From assembly GCA_963618735.1 (NCBI GenBank), contig CAVEUM010000024.1, positions 1 through 29,941 on the forward strand: a stretch of DNA of 29,941 bases, in the 5' to 3' direction. How positions within the stretch are numbered: the stretch's first letter is position 1; every line of letters begins with the position of its first letter. The position numbers were made by a program, and so were the translations under genes. Origin of the DNA: CAKUFA01 sp963618735. GTDB lineage: Bacteria; Bacillota; Clostridia; Christensenellales; Aristaeellaceae. The notes beneath the pieces were generated by a model. It saw nothing but the letters and a program-made list of their open reading frames with translations, had not been told where the DNA came from and made no database searches. Positions 7,168 through 15,101 of the stretch are shown here, piece by piece.

Positions 7168-10100
7168 ATGGCGCAGCAAAAGAAAAATAGCAGGGGCAAG
7201 CAGTCGCCCAAGTATTCAGCAGGGACGCTGGAGCTGCGCTTCGTGGTCGGCCTCGTTCTGGTGGCACTGGGGGTGCTGATCTTTCTGGCAGCGGGATTGC
7301 GGCTGGAAGGCAGCGTGTTTGAGGCCATTCGTGCCCTGTTCTGCGGAATGTGCGGCAGCGTGACCATTCTCTTTCCCGTGATCCCGATTTGGGGCGGCGT
7401 GCTGCTGATTCTGTCCACACAGAAAAAGACGTCTCCCAGGGAACTGTTGCTGGTATCGGGACTGTATCTGATCATCGCCACCTGCATGACGCTGGTGGTC
7501 AGCACTTCCTATAATGGACAGAATATGTCCCTGATGGATTATCTGCTGAACCTGAACGCAACCAGGTATAATCCGGCGGATTCCTTCCAATTGTTTATCA
7601 GCCGCGGATGGGAGCTTGGACGGAAGAGCACAGGCGGCGGTGCACTGGGCATGCTGCTGGCCTGGCCCATGTGGAAGACGATTGGCATTATCCCGGGCAT
7701 CGTTGTGATGGCACTGCTGGCCATTGGCGACGCAATCCTCCTGTTCCGTGTGGATGTGAAGAAACTGTTCAACCAGGCGCAGCAACAGGCACAGCAGCGG
7801 AGTCTGCAAAAGCAGAAGGTGCAGGATGACCTCCGCCAAAAGGAACTGGCGTGGGAACAGCAGCATGCGACGGAAGGCCAGTGGAATCAACCGAGCCAGC
7901 CCCAGTATGAATACACCCCGCCCATTGATCAGTGGGGCGCTCAGCCTCAGGTGCAGGAAAACAACTGGCAGCCTCAGCAGCAGTATGCCCAGCCTCGCCC
8001 TGTAACTTCGTCCCAAATGACAGGCCCCAGCGGATTCCGTCCGACGGCACAGGAACAGTTTGTTCAGGCGTCCCCTGAAGATATGATTTATGAGCAGGCG
8101 GATTACACCGCGGCACTGAATCGCAGACAGAGCGCAGAACCTCGCAAAAAGGCAAGCAGCATTTTCGGACGGAAGACGGATAGCGGTGAACATGCTGATC
8201 AGCCGCAGCGGGAAAACGCGCCTCGGCGGGCAACGTTCCAGCAGGATCAACCGCCGATGCAGCGGCAGAATCAGACGCAACCCGTCCAGCCCGTGCAGCC
8301 GCAGCAGACGTGGCAGAATCAGACGCAGCCCGTCCAGCCTGTGCAGCCGCAGCAGACGTGGCAGAATCAGACGCAACCTGTCCAGCCTGTGCAGCCGCAG
8401 CAGACGCGGCAGAATCAGACGCAACCCGTCCAGCCTGTGCAGCCGCAGCAGACATGGCAGAATCAAGCCCAGCCTGCACAAAGGCAGACGAATCCTCAGC
8501 CGATGCGTCCCGCAGTGACGCATACTCAGCAGAATGACAGCTGGAGCGATGACAGCCGTTACAGCACCGCATCCTGGCGGGAGGATGGCAGCACGCAGCC
8601 TATGCGTCAGGTCACGGGCCGCTATCATGCGATGCCTCAGCAAACGGCCAATGCAGAGCATATTGATGAAGAAACGCCCATCACCCGCAAGCTTCATCAG
8701 ATGCAGCAGCCCCGTGAAATTGAGCCGGACCTGTCCCGTCCGAGTACCCGGCAAGCACCTGCGAACACCCAGCTGCGCATGAGGGAAAATACACCTGCGC
8801 AGGATGATACACCCCCGTGGGAGGAGCGTCCGTCCCGTCAAACGCAGAGCGCCCCTGTGGCCGTGCCGCACTTGCAGATGGAGCCGCCCAAGGACGCATG
8901 GAAGCCTGAACTGAAACTTCCGCCGAGGAAGGACGACCCCGAAACGGCGGAGGAAGAAAAGCCGGCGGAGCTTCCGTACGTGTATCCCAACTATGCGCTG
9001 ATTAAAATCCCCGAGCCTGCGTCCTCTGAAACGGCAGAGGAGGATGCTCTGCGTTCCCGCCGCCTGGAGGAAACGCTGCAGTCCTTCAAGGTTCCTGCCA
9101 AGGTGAAGCATGTGACCCATGGCCCCGCCATTTCGCGCTTTGAGCTGGAAATCGCGTCAGGCATTCGTGTCAACAAGATTACTGACCTTGACCGCAACAT
9201 TGCCATGAACATGGAGGTCAAGTCGGTTCGTATCGAGGCGCCTATCCCCGGCAAATCCCTGGTGGGCGTGGAGGTGCCGAACCATCGCGTGTCCAAGGTG
9301 ACCTTGCGGGAGGTGCTGGATACTCCTGCTATGCAGGCGGCCAAGTCGCCTCTGTGCGTGGCACTCGGCAAGGATATTGCAGGCACGCCGATTGTCTGCG
9401 ATCTGGCGAAAATGCCGCACTTGCTTATCGCAGGCGCGACGGGCAGCGGTAAATCCGTGTGCGTGAACGCCATGATTAACTCCATCCTCTTCCGCGCGTC
9501 CCCGAAGGAAGTGCGAATGATCCTGGTGGATCCCAAGGTGGTGGAGCTCCAGTGCTACAACAACATTCCTCATCTGCTGATTCCTGTGGTGAGCGATCCC
9601 CATAAGGCGGCAGGCGCTCTGGAGTGGGCAGTGGCGGAGATGATGGAGCGCTACAATAAATTCCAGAAAAAGGGCGTCCGCGAAATCAGCGGCTACAACA
9701 GCAAGCTGGAGGAAGGCGAGGAATACATGCCTCGCATCGTGATCATCATCGACGAGCTGGCTGACTTGATGATGACCTGCCGCAAGGACGTGGAGGAGCG
9801 TATCTGCCGTCTGGCACAGCTGGCTCGTGCTGCCGGCATCCATCTGGTGGTAGCCACCCAGCGTCCTTCTGTGGACGTCATCACAGGTCTGATTAAGGCC
9901 AACATCCCCAGCCGTATCGCCTTCAAGGTGTCCAGCTATGTGGACAGCCGAACGATCCTCGACCGTCCCGGCGCTGAAAAGCTGCTGGGCTACGGCGATA
10001 TGCTCTACCTTCCCAACGGCGAGTTTACCCCCATCCGTGTGCAGGGCTGCTTCCTGACGGATGAGGAAGTGAACAACATCACGGACTTCATCCGCCGCGC

Positions 10101-10446
10101 CAATCCCAGCGAGTATGATCCCAATGTGATTGAACAGCTGGAAAGCATGCAGAATGCCAACAACGGCGAAATTGCGGTGGATGAAATCACCTCTGCTGAT
10201 GATGACAGCAACAGCGACGCTAATCTGCTCCAGCAGGCCATTGAGATGACCGTGCAGGATGGACAGACGTCCACCAGCATGCTGCAGCGTCGCTTGCGTA
10301 TCGGCTACGCCCGCGCGGGACGCCTGGTGGATGAAATGGAAAAGCGGGGTATCGTTTCTCAAAAGGATGGCGCAAAGCCCCGCATGTGCCTCATTTCCCG
10401 CGAGGAGTTTGAACAGTTGAAACAGTCGGGTACATTGGAGGAATGA
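7168..10446 (+). CDS. ftsK: DNA translocase FtsK/SpoIIIE
   Basis: A 1092-residue hexameric ATP-driven DNA pump that moves chromosomal DNA through the division or sporulation septum. It has about four N-terminal membrane segments (residues 22-195), a Gln/Pro-rich cytoplasmic linker (about 205-575), and an alpha/beta RecA-like motor with Walker A GATGSGKS (756-763) and Walker B IVIIIDELAD (857-866). It ends in a gamma winged-helix domain (about 1025-1092; QRRLRIGYARAGRLVDEME) that reads KOPS/SRS-type DNA motifs. It is longer than SpoIIIE of Bacillus (about 790) because of the linker, which contains four copies of a 16-residue repeat. The start at 7168 follows AAGGAGG (7154-7160) by seven bases. 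The downstream gene begins four bases after its stop. Confidence 0.95.
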   Translation: MAQQKKNSRGKQSPKYSAGTLELRFVVGLVLVALGVLIFLAAGLRLEGSVFEAIRALFCGMCGSVTILFPVIPIWGGVLLILSTQKKTSPRELLLVSGLYLIIATCMTLVVSTSYNGQNMSLMDYLLNLNATRYNPADSFQLFISRGWELGRKSTGGGALGMLLAWPMWKTIGIIPGIVVMALLAIGDAILLFRVDVKKLFNQAQQQAQQRSLQKQKVQDDLRQKELAWEQQHATEGQWNQPSQPQYEYTPPIDQWGAQPQVQENNWQPQQQYAQPRPVTSSQMTGPSGFRPTAQEQFVQASPEDMIYEQADYTAALNRRQSAEPRKKASSIFGRKTDSGEHADQPQRENAPRRATFQQDQPPMQRQNQTQPVQPVQPQQTWQNQTQPVQPVQPQQTWQNQTQPVQPVQPQQTRQNQTQPVQPVQPQQTWQNQAQPAQRQTNPQPMRPAVTHTQQNDSWSDDSRYSTASWREDGSTQPMRQVTGRYHAMPQQTANAEHIDEETPITRKLHQMQQPREIEPDLSRPSTRQAPANTQLRMRENTPAQDDTPPWEERPSRQTQSAPVAVPHLQMEPPKDAWKPELKLPPRKDDPETAEEEKPAELPYVYPNYALIKIPEPASSETAEEDALRSRRLEETLQSFKVPAKVKHVTHGPAISRFELEIASGIRVNKITDLDRNIAMNMEVKSVRIEAPIPGKSLVGVEVPNHRVSKVTLREVLDTPAMQAAKSPLCVALGKDIAGTPIVCDLAKMPHLLIAGATGSGKSVCVNAMINSILFRASPKEVRMILVDPKVVELQCYNNIPHLLIPVVSDPHKAAGALEWAVAEMMERYNKFQKKGVREISGYNSKLEEGEEYMPRIVIIIDELADLMMTCRKDVEERICRLAQLARAAGIHLVVATQRPSVDVITGLIKANIPSRIAFKVSSYVDSRTILDRPGAEKLLGYGDMLYLPNGEFTPIRVQGCFLTDEEVNNITDFIRRANPSEYDPNVIEQLESMQNANNGEIAVDEITSADDDSNSDANLLQQAIEMTVQDGQTSTSMLQRRLRIGYARAGRLVDEMEKRGIVSQKDGAKPRMCLISREEFEQLKQSGTLEE
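8266..8457 (+). repeat. Four tandem 48-bp repeats in the ftsK linker
   Basis: Units begin at 8266, 8314, 8362 and 8410, and a decayed fifth begins at 8458. Each encodes QNQTQPVQPVQPQQTW (the third ends in R). Copies differ only at scattered positions, mainly synonymous third bases (acc/acg-type changes and cagcct/cagccc). Because the unit is a multiple of three, copy-number change would lengthen or shorten the linker without a frameshift. Confidence 0.95.
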
Positions 10447-10449
10447 TCC

Positions 10450-11652
10450 ATGGCAAACATGATGGACTATATTGCATGGCGCGGCGACCTGAGCCTTGAT
10501 GTTTCCCCGTGGTGCGGTGTGGACAGCCTGATTATGGCCAGTTTCAGCTACAACGTGCTGTCCTGCGAGGAGGCTGCCGGCGATGAGGGCATGATTTTGC
10601 ATGAAATGGCGCCCCTGCTGGATTTGCCTCAGCGCACGGGCAATGTGTATTTCGAGCAGTGGCGGACGCTATTGTACACCATGGCAGAAACGCCGCGCTT
10701 TCAGAATATGCGGGTTCATCATTATGTAGACATTGTGGATGCGGAGCGCTCCATGCAGTTTTCCGCCTATGCTGCTGACATGGATGACGGCAGCACGTTT
10801 GTTGCTTTCCGCGGCACAGACAGCACCCTGGTCGGCTGGCGGGAGGACTTTGACATGTCCTATGAAAGTCCTGTTCCTGCGCAAACCAGCGCACTGAAAT
10901 ATCTGGAAGGAATTGCGGAGCGCAGTCATGGCAAGATTCGCATTGCGGGTCACAGCAAGGGCGGCAACCTGGCAGCCTATGCGGCGGCGCACGCGTCCCC
11001 CGAGGTGCAGGCGCGGATTGACAGCGTCTATAGCTTTGACGGCCCCGGCCTGGATGATGAAACCATGACCAGCGAGGGGTATGCCAAAATCCTGCCGATG
11101 ATGCACTCGGTGATTCCTCAGGCGTCCGTGGTGGGGCTGCTGATGAACTATCACGCCAATTATACGGTGGTGAAGTCCCAGTCGGTGTCTCTGTGGCAGC
11201 ATGACGCTTTCAAGTGGCAGGTGCTCGGCACGGAGTTTGTGCCCGGTGAGCGGACTGGCGCCAGCGTTGTGATGGACGAAACCCTGCACGAATGGCTGAA
11301 GGCCTGCACGCCCGAAGATCGTAAGGAATTTGTGGAGGCACTGTTTGATGTGCTGGGCTCCACCGATGCGAATACCCTGGCAGAGCTTTCCGGAGAAAAG
11401 ATTAAGTCTGCGGCTATGATTATTGCCGGTGTGCGTGCCATGAAACCTGAAATGCGGAAGATGTTCCTGCAGCTTGTGGGCATGTTTCTTTCCATGACGG
11501 CGACCAATACGGTTGAGATGCTGGATGAGCGCCGTCGGGATGCACAGACGGAATACCGCAATGTGTGGATGGAGCGGCGCAACGCAGTGGTGGAATTCAT
11601 TAGCCGCCTGAAACCGGACGACAGCGAGCATGATGAAACCAAAGAGTCATAA
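10450..11652 (+). CDS. DUF2974 (Mbeg1-like) alpha/beta-hydrolase fold protein
   Basis: A 400-residue protein with the lipase-class-3-like pattern of DUF2974. It has the strand-loop VAFRGTDSTLVGWREDF (118-134) and the nucleophile elbow GHSKGGN with Ser169 in the strand-Ser-helix context RIAGHSKGGNLAAYAA. A following SFDGPGL segment fits the acid-bearing region. Substrate is unknown; the family is annotated as a predicted lipase or hydrolase. GGAGGA (10437-10442), inside the end of ftsK, is spaced eight bases from the ATG, and the genes are four bases apart, which points to translational coupling. No signal peptide is present. The conserved C-terminal region (about 290-400) is helical and unassigned. 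Confidence 0.85.
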   Translation: MANMMDYIAWRGDLSLDVSPWCGVDSLIMASFSYNVLSCEEAAGDEGMILHEMAPLLDLPQRTGNVYFEQWRTLLYTMAETPRFQNMRVHHYVDIVDAERSMQFSAYAADMDDGSTFVAFRGTDSTLVGWREDFDMSYESPVPAQTSALKYLEGIAERSHGKIRIAGHSKGGNLAAYAAAHASPEVQARIDSVYSFDGPGLDDETMTSEGYAKILPMMHSVIPQASVVGLLMNYHANYTVVKSQSVSLWQHDAFKWQVLGTEFVPGERTGASVVMDETLHEWLKACTPEDRKEFVEALFDVLGSTDANTLAELSGEKIKSAAMIIAGVRAMKPEMRKMFLQLVGMFLSMTATNTVEMLDERRRDAQTEYRNVWMERRNAVVEFISRLKPDDSEHDETKES

Positions 11653-11658
11653 GAAAAA

Positions 11659-11688
11659 GGGGATTGCCGAAATGGCAATCCCTTTTTT
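11659..11688. terminator. Bidirectional intrinsic terminator between convergent genes
   Basis: The stem GGGATTGCC (11660-11668) / GGCAATCCC (11674-11682) is flanked by AAAAA on the left and TTTTTT (11683-11688) on the right, so it works on both strands. It ends the ftsK unit (+) and the leuB-transporter unit (-). Confidence 0.9.
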
Positions 11689-11704
11689 GTTTGCTGCATG
11701 AGGA

Positions 11705-12961
11705 TCAACCGAACACATGGAACAGGCCGAGCAGCGAGCAGATGACGCTGAAACCGATGAAGGAAACAGCGGACAGCAGAAGCTGATTGTACAGCTTGTC
11801 GCGGTCAACCGAGTCAGGAGCGCAGGCAACGCAGATGCCGCCCACGGTGCTCAGGGGGCTGATGACCACACCGTTGGTGCCGACGATTACGCCGATGACC
11901 ATGGTCATGGCAGAAATGCCCAATTCGCCGCTCAGGTTGGCAGCCAGGGGAATCAGGGTGGGCATGACCACGCCCGTGCCGCTGGACACAGCGCCCATCA
12001 ATCCGCCGAGAACGATCATAATCGGCTGGGAACTGTTGGCGGTGATGATGGTCTTCAATTTGTCAGACAGGAAGGAAATGCCGCCGCACTGGTTCACCAC
12101 GGAAATCAGCACGGACATGCCGCAAATCAGGATGATGGTGTTCCACGGGATGGAAGCAATGGCCTTCTTCTGATCCACAGCGCCGACGAGCAGCAGGATG
12201 CCTGCGCAGGCAAAACAGATCAGGCCGATATTCTGGCCGAAGAAGATCACGCCTACCAGCACCACCAGGATGGCAATGATGGTCATCCACTGCTTGGCAT
12301 CAAAGGCGACCCAGTGAGGCTTTTCGGCATTGGTCTGCTTGGGCTTTAGTCCGCCGAAGATGAAGTAGGCAGCGATGGAGAAGACGGTCATTGCGGCTGC
12401 GTAAGCGCCCCACAGCGGCATGTAGCCGGAAAGATCCTCAGCGATAATGCCGTTGGATACAGAAAGCTGCTGGGCAACAATGCCGTTAATGGCCAAGGGG
12501 GAAAGTCCGCCCACCATAATGCCGCCCATGGTCACCAGGCTCATCATCAGCACGGAAATGCCGTTTTCCACAGCGACGAACAGGGCAACAGGCATGATGA
12601 CGGCCACGATCAATCCGCCTGCACCGGCGGCGGAAATGGCGGCACCGAAGATGAAGAAGATAATGGGAAGAACCTTGGCATTGCCTCGCGCCAGGCACAC
12701 AATGTTCTTGGACAGCGCCTGGGTGGTGCCGTTCAGGGTGGCGATGCCGAAGAGGAAGGTTGTGGCCAGCACGATGAAGAACACGCTCATGGGCCAGTTG
12801 CCGGTAACAATTTTGCTTACGGTGATTTCGGTGCCGCAGGCATTGGCAATCAGGGCGAAGATATAAGCCGCCACCAGGCCGATGACACCCGCGTTTTTCT
12901 TGGTAAAGACACTCAGGGCAATGACGCCCACCAATACAATCAAAGATGCAACAGCAATCAT
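11705..12961 (-). CDS. SLC13/MatC-like dicarboxylate carrier (ion transporter superfamily)
   Basis: A 418-residue membrane protein with about eleven or twelve hydrophobic segments arranged as two inverted halves. Gly/Pro/Ser-rich re-entrant motifs occur near residues 120-155 (AISAAGAGGLIVAVIMPVAL) and 320-340 (GAVSSGTGVVMPTLIPL), typical of the DASS/ArsB-type fold. Its N-terminal half resembles the MatC family of malonate/dicarboxylate carriers. I chose the ATG at 12961 because AGGAGG (12970-12975) is then eight bases away; an ATG two codons earlier would have only a two-base gap. It starts 15 bases downstream of the leuB stop and so shares the Leu T-box leader, which links it to leucine-pathway acids. 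Possible substrates are isopropylmalate, a 2-oxo acid or malonate, all inferred. A sodium/proton antiporter-like role is less likely. Confidence 0.8.
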   Translation of the reverse strand: MIAVASLIVLVGVIALSVFTKKNAGVIGLVAAYIFALIANACGTEITVSKIVTGNWPMSVFFIVLATTFLFGIATLNGTTQALSKNIVCLARGNAKVLPIIFFIFGAAISAAGAGGLIVAVIMPVALFVAVENGISVLMMSLVTMGGIMVGGLSPLAINGIVAQQLSVSNGIIAEDLSGYMPLWGAYAAAMTVFSIAAYFIFGGLKPKQTNAEKPHWVAFDAKQWMTIIAILVVLVGVIFFGQNIGLICFACAGILLLVGAVDQKKAIASIPWNTIILICGMSVLISVVNQCGGISFLSDKLKTIITANSSQPIMIVLGGLMGAVSSGTGVVMPTLIPLAANLSGELGISAMTMVIGVIVGTNGVVISPLSTVGGICVACAPDSVDRDKLYNQLLLSAVSFIGFSVICSLLGLFHVFG

Positions 12962-12976
12962 CGTCATATCCTCCTG

Positions 12977-14056
12977 TTATTCAGCCGCAATGGCTTCTGC
13001 AATGACTTCTCCCATGCGCTTGCAGCCGATGACGTTTTCGTCAGGGGCGGCAATGTCTGCGCAGCGGAAACCCTTCTCCAGCACAGTGTTGACTGCGCGC
13101 TCAATGGCGTCTGCCTCCTTGGACATGCCGAGGGAATAGCGGCACATCATGGCAGCGGAGAGGATGGTTCCGATGGGATTGGCCTTGTCCTGGCCGGCAA
13201 TGTCGGGGGCAGAGCCGTGAATCGGCTCATACAGGCCGCGGCCGCCGTTGCCAAGGCTGGCAGAAGGAATCATGCCGATGGAGCCGGTAATCATGCTGGC
13301 TTCATCGGAGAGGATATCGCCGAAAAGGTTCTCTGTGACGATCACATCAAACTGGGCGGGATTTTTCACAATCTGCATGGCGCAGTTGTCAACATACATG
13401 TGGCTGACGGTGACGTCGGGATAATCGGCGGCCATGGCATCAACGGTTTTCCGCCACAAACGGGAAGTATCCAGCACGTTAGCCTTGTCAACGGAGCACA
13501 GACGATGGGAACGCTTTTGTGCAGTTTCAAAGGCGGAGCGGACAATGCGGCGGATTTCTTCTTCGCTGTAGCCCATGATGTCTGTCGCAACGGCCTGACC
13601 GTCCTTCTGCTCGGTGCGATGCTCGCCGAAGTACACGCCGCCAATCAATTCGCGAACGATCACAAAGTCAATGCCCCTGGCAACGATGTCGCTCCGCAAA
13701 GGGGACGCGGAGGCAAGCTGGGGGAAAATCCGTGCGGGACGGAGGTTTGCATAAAGTCCCAAACCGGCACGAAGGCGGAGCAGACCGCGCTCAGGACGGT
13801 TCTCTTTGGGCACGCTGTCCCACTTGGGGCCGCCTACAGCGCCCAGCAGCACGGCGTCAGCAGCCTTTGCTTTTTCCAGCATTTCGTTCGGCAGACTGGA
13901 GCCGTAGCGGTCAATTGCGCAGCCGCCCATCCATACCTCATCGTAGCGGAATGTGTGGCCGAAAACCTCGGCGACCCTGTCCAGCACGCGAACGGCCTCG
14001 CGGACAATCTCCGGGCCGATGCCGTCGCCGGGAATCAGTGCAATGTTCTTCTCCAT
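12977..14056 (-). CDS. leuB: 3-isopropylmalate dehydrogenase
   Basis: A 359-residue cytoplasmic enzyme that oxidises and decarboxylates (2R,3S)-3-isopropylmalate with NAD+ to 2-oxoisocaproate, the third step of leucine synthesis. Family motifs are in place: IPGDGIGPEIV near the N-terminus, LLGAVGGPKWD, RPERGLLRLRAGLGLYANLRPA, the RELIGGVYFGEHR loop, the VDKANVLDTSRLWR substrate segment, DNCAMQIVKNPAQFDV, and the signature ENLFGDILSDEASMITGSIGMIPSASLG region. The LRPA/GGVYFG context fits LeuB rather than isocitrate or tartrate dehydrogenases. GAGGAGGG (14066-14073) lies nine bases before the ATG. leuA, leuC and leuD are not in the window. Expression is governed by the Leu T-box directly upstream. 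Confidence 0.95.
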   Translation of the reverse strand: MEKNIALIPGDGIGPEIVREAVRVLDRVAEVFGHTFRYDEVWMGGCAIDRYGSSLPNEMLEKAKAADAVLLGAVGGPKWDSVPKENRPERGLLRLRAGLGLYANLRPARIFPQLASASPLRSDIVARGIDFVIVRELIGGVYFGEHRTEQKDGQAVATDIMGYSEEEIRRIVRSAFETAQKRSHRLCSVDKANVLDTSRLWRKTVDAMAADYPDVTVSHMYVDNCAMQIVKNPAQFDVIVTENLFGDILSDEASMITGSIGMIPSASLGNGGRGLYEPIHGSAPDIAGQDKANPIGTILSAAMMCRYSLGMSKEADAIERAVNTVLEKGFRCADIAAPDENVIGCKRMGEVIAEAIAAE

Positions 14057-14150
14057 TGGTGGAAACCCTCCTCAAAACTTTACGGTTGATCTCCGTTGAA
14101 GAACCGCCGCCTGATCCGGCCAAGATCAGGGGAAGAGATTTTACGAGAAT

Positions 14151-14449
14151 AAAAAAGCCTCTTCGTGCGTTTAACACGAAGAGGCGAATATCTCGCGGTA
14201 CCACTCTTCTTTTACCGAGTCCATCATTCAGCGATGAACGGATCGGCGCTCCTTCAGGTACGATCCCATGGGATGTATACCCTATCTCTGTAACGGGAGA
14301 AACCCGTTTCTGCCTACCGAAGATCATCAGCAGAACCGCTCGAGGGCCAGTTCAGTCAGCTTGTTCAACGCCGCGCTCCCAGCAACCGCGGCTCTCTGGA
14401 GGAGAACGTACTGCCTACTACTCCCTGTCAAAGCGTTGTGGATTTGACA
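14151..14449 (-). promoter_or_regulatory. T-box riboswitch, leucine specifier, controlling leuB and the transporter
   Basis: Read on the minus strand, the leader has the stem I landmarks AGTAGTA and AGAGAGCCGCG-loop-CGCGG. The specifier region GAACTGGCCCTCGAGC follows; the three bases before the purine-CCY-NN-GAGC pattern are CTG (14348-14350), a leucine codon that fits leuB. Next come the conserved CCGTTACAG segment and the T-box proper, AGAGTGGTACCGCG (14194-14207). The UGGU bulge partner implies an A discriminator base, as in tRNA-Leu. Last is the terminator stem GCCTCTTCGTG (14175-14185) / CACGAAGAGGC (14157-14167) with six Ts (14151-14156). Uncharged tRNA-Leu should stabilise the antiterminator and allow transcription of both genes. 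A further hairpin, CCTGATC/GATCAGG, lies at about 14111-14130. Confidence 0.93.
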
Positions 14450-14455
14450 AGCGTG

Positions 14456-14484
14456 ATTATAGAACATCCGTCAAGCTCTGTCAA
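14456..14484 (-). promoter_or_regulatory. Consensus promoter of the leuB T-box transcript
   Basis: On the minus strand a perfect TTGACA (14479-14484), exactly 17 bp and a perfect TATAAT (14456-14461). The 199 bp between this promoter and the divergent one at 14684 are AT-richer and hold no gene I can support. Confidence 0.9.
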
Positions 14485-14683
14485 GAGCGATTACACAAAA
14501 AGATGGATTTTGTATAAATCGTACAAGCAGCAGCAAAGATGATTAAGCAAAACAAACATAAACCGGCGGAAAACCAGGGGGGATTCATCAAAAAAGCAGA
14601 TTGCTGTGCTATTCGGGCAAAGTGAAAACACGAATGATTTTGCCTTGCAAATGTTTTTTGAATGTATTTTGGCGAAAGATGGG

Positions 14684-14712
14684 TTGACAGGATACGGCCA
14701 TCGGGATATAAT
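14684..14712 (+). promoter_or_regulatory. Consensus promoter of the CstA-family T-box transcript
   Basis: Perfect TTGACA (14684-14689), a 17-bp spacer and perfect TATAAT (14707-14712). It is as strong as the divergent leuB promoter, so control must rest mainly on the leader RNA. Confidence 0.9.
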
Positions 14713-14718
14713 GACCCC

Positions 14719-15054
14719 TGTCAACATTCAACTGCGATGACCGGGATCAGACTTCCGAAGGCATCCGTTTTCAGAGAGCTGGCGTTTGGTGCAAGCCAGC
14801 AGCGGTTTCGGCAGTTATCACCTGCGAGCAGCTCGGCGAAAGCAATTTCTGCAAGTAGCTTAGAGCCGGTTTCCCACCGTTAACAGGGAGCGCGATGTCT
14901 TCCCCCAATTTTTCATTCGCAATTTTCTTGTGGGAATAGTCGCAGTGAGTGGTCGTTCGCTTTTTTCGTGAACGGCAAATGAAGTGGTAACGCGGAGGAT
15001 TCACCTTCGTCTTCGTACCTTCCAGAAATGGGGGTAGGGGGACGAAGGTTTTTT
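14719..15054 (+). promoter_or_regulatory. T-box riboswitch, probable isoleucine specifier, controlling a CstA-family transporter
   Basis: Stem I carries AGAGAGCTGGC-loop-GCCAGC, and CCGAA/TTCGG pairs just above the specifier loop. The segment GTTATCACCTGCGAGC matches the pattern codon-purine-CCY-NN-GAGC and puts ATC (Ile) at 14817-14819. The same rule gives Leu in the neighbouring leuB leader, which calibrates the reading. The conserved CACCGTTAACAGGGAGCGC block follows, then the T-box AAGTGGTAACGCGG (14982-14995). The terminator is ACCTTCGTC (15003-15011) / GACGAAGGT (15041-15049) with six Ts (15049-15054). UGGU again implies an A discriminator, as in tRNA-Ile. Other frames at the specifier (GTT Val, TTA Leu) are less likely. 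Confidence 0.9.
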
Positions 15055-15101
15055 CGTAAGCAGGAGAATGTTGGCGCAATCAGAAGGGAGAGTGTTCGAA
15101 G

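Noticed and set aside
8266..8470. Regular 48-bp repeats as a CRISPR array
   Set aside because: There are no unique spacers; the units are contiguous, in frame and encode a Gln/Pro repeat.
12977..14056. leuB alternatively called isocitrate or tartrate/D-malate dehydrogenase
   Set aside because: The LRPA, RELIGGVYFG and C-terminal motifs and the leucine T-box all fit 3-isopropylmalate dehydrogenase.
14485..14683. A gene or regulatory RNA between the divergent T-box promoters
   Set aside because: Only short hairpins (for example ACAAAA/TTTTGT near 14495) and AT-rich sequence are seen, with no frame that has a ribosome-binding site.
14954..14974. CGTTC...GAACG hairpin with a run of six Ts in the CstA-family leader as a terminator
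   Set aside because: The Ts are in the loop and not after the stem. It fits the stem III region of the T-box; the true terminator is at 15003-15054.
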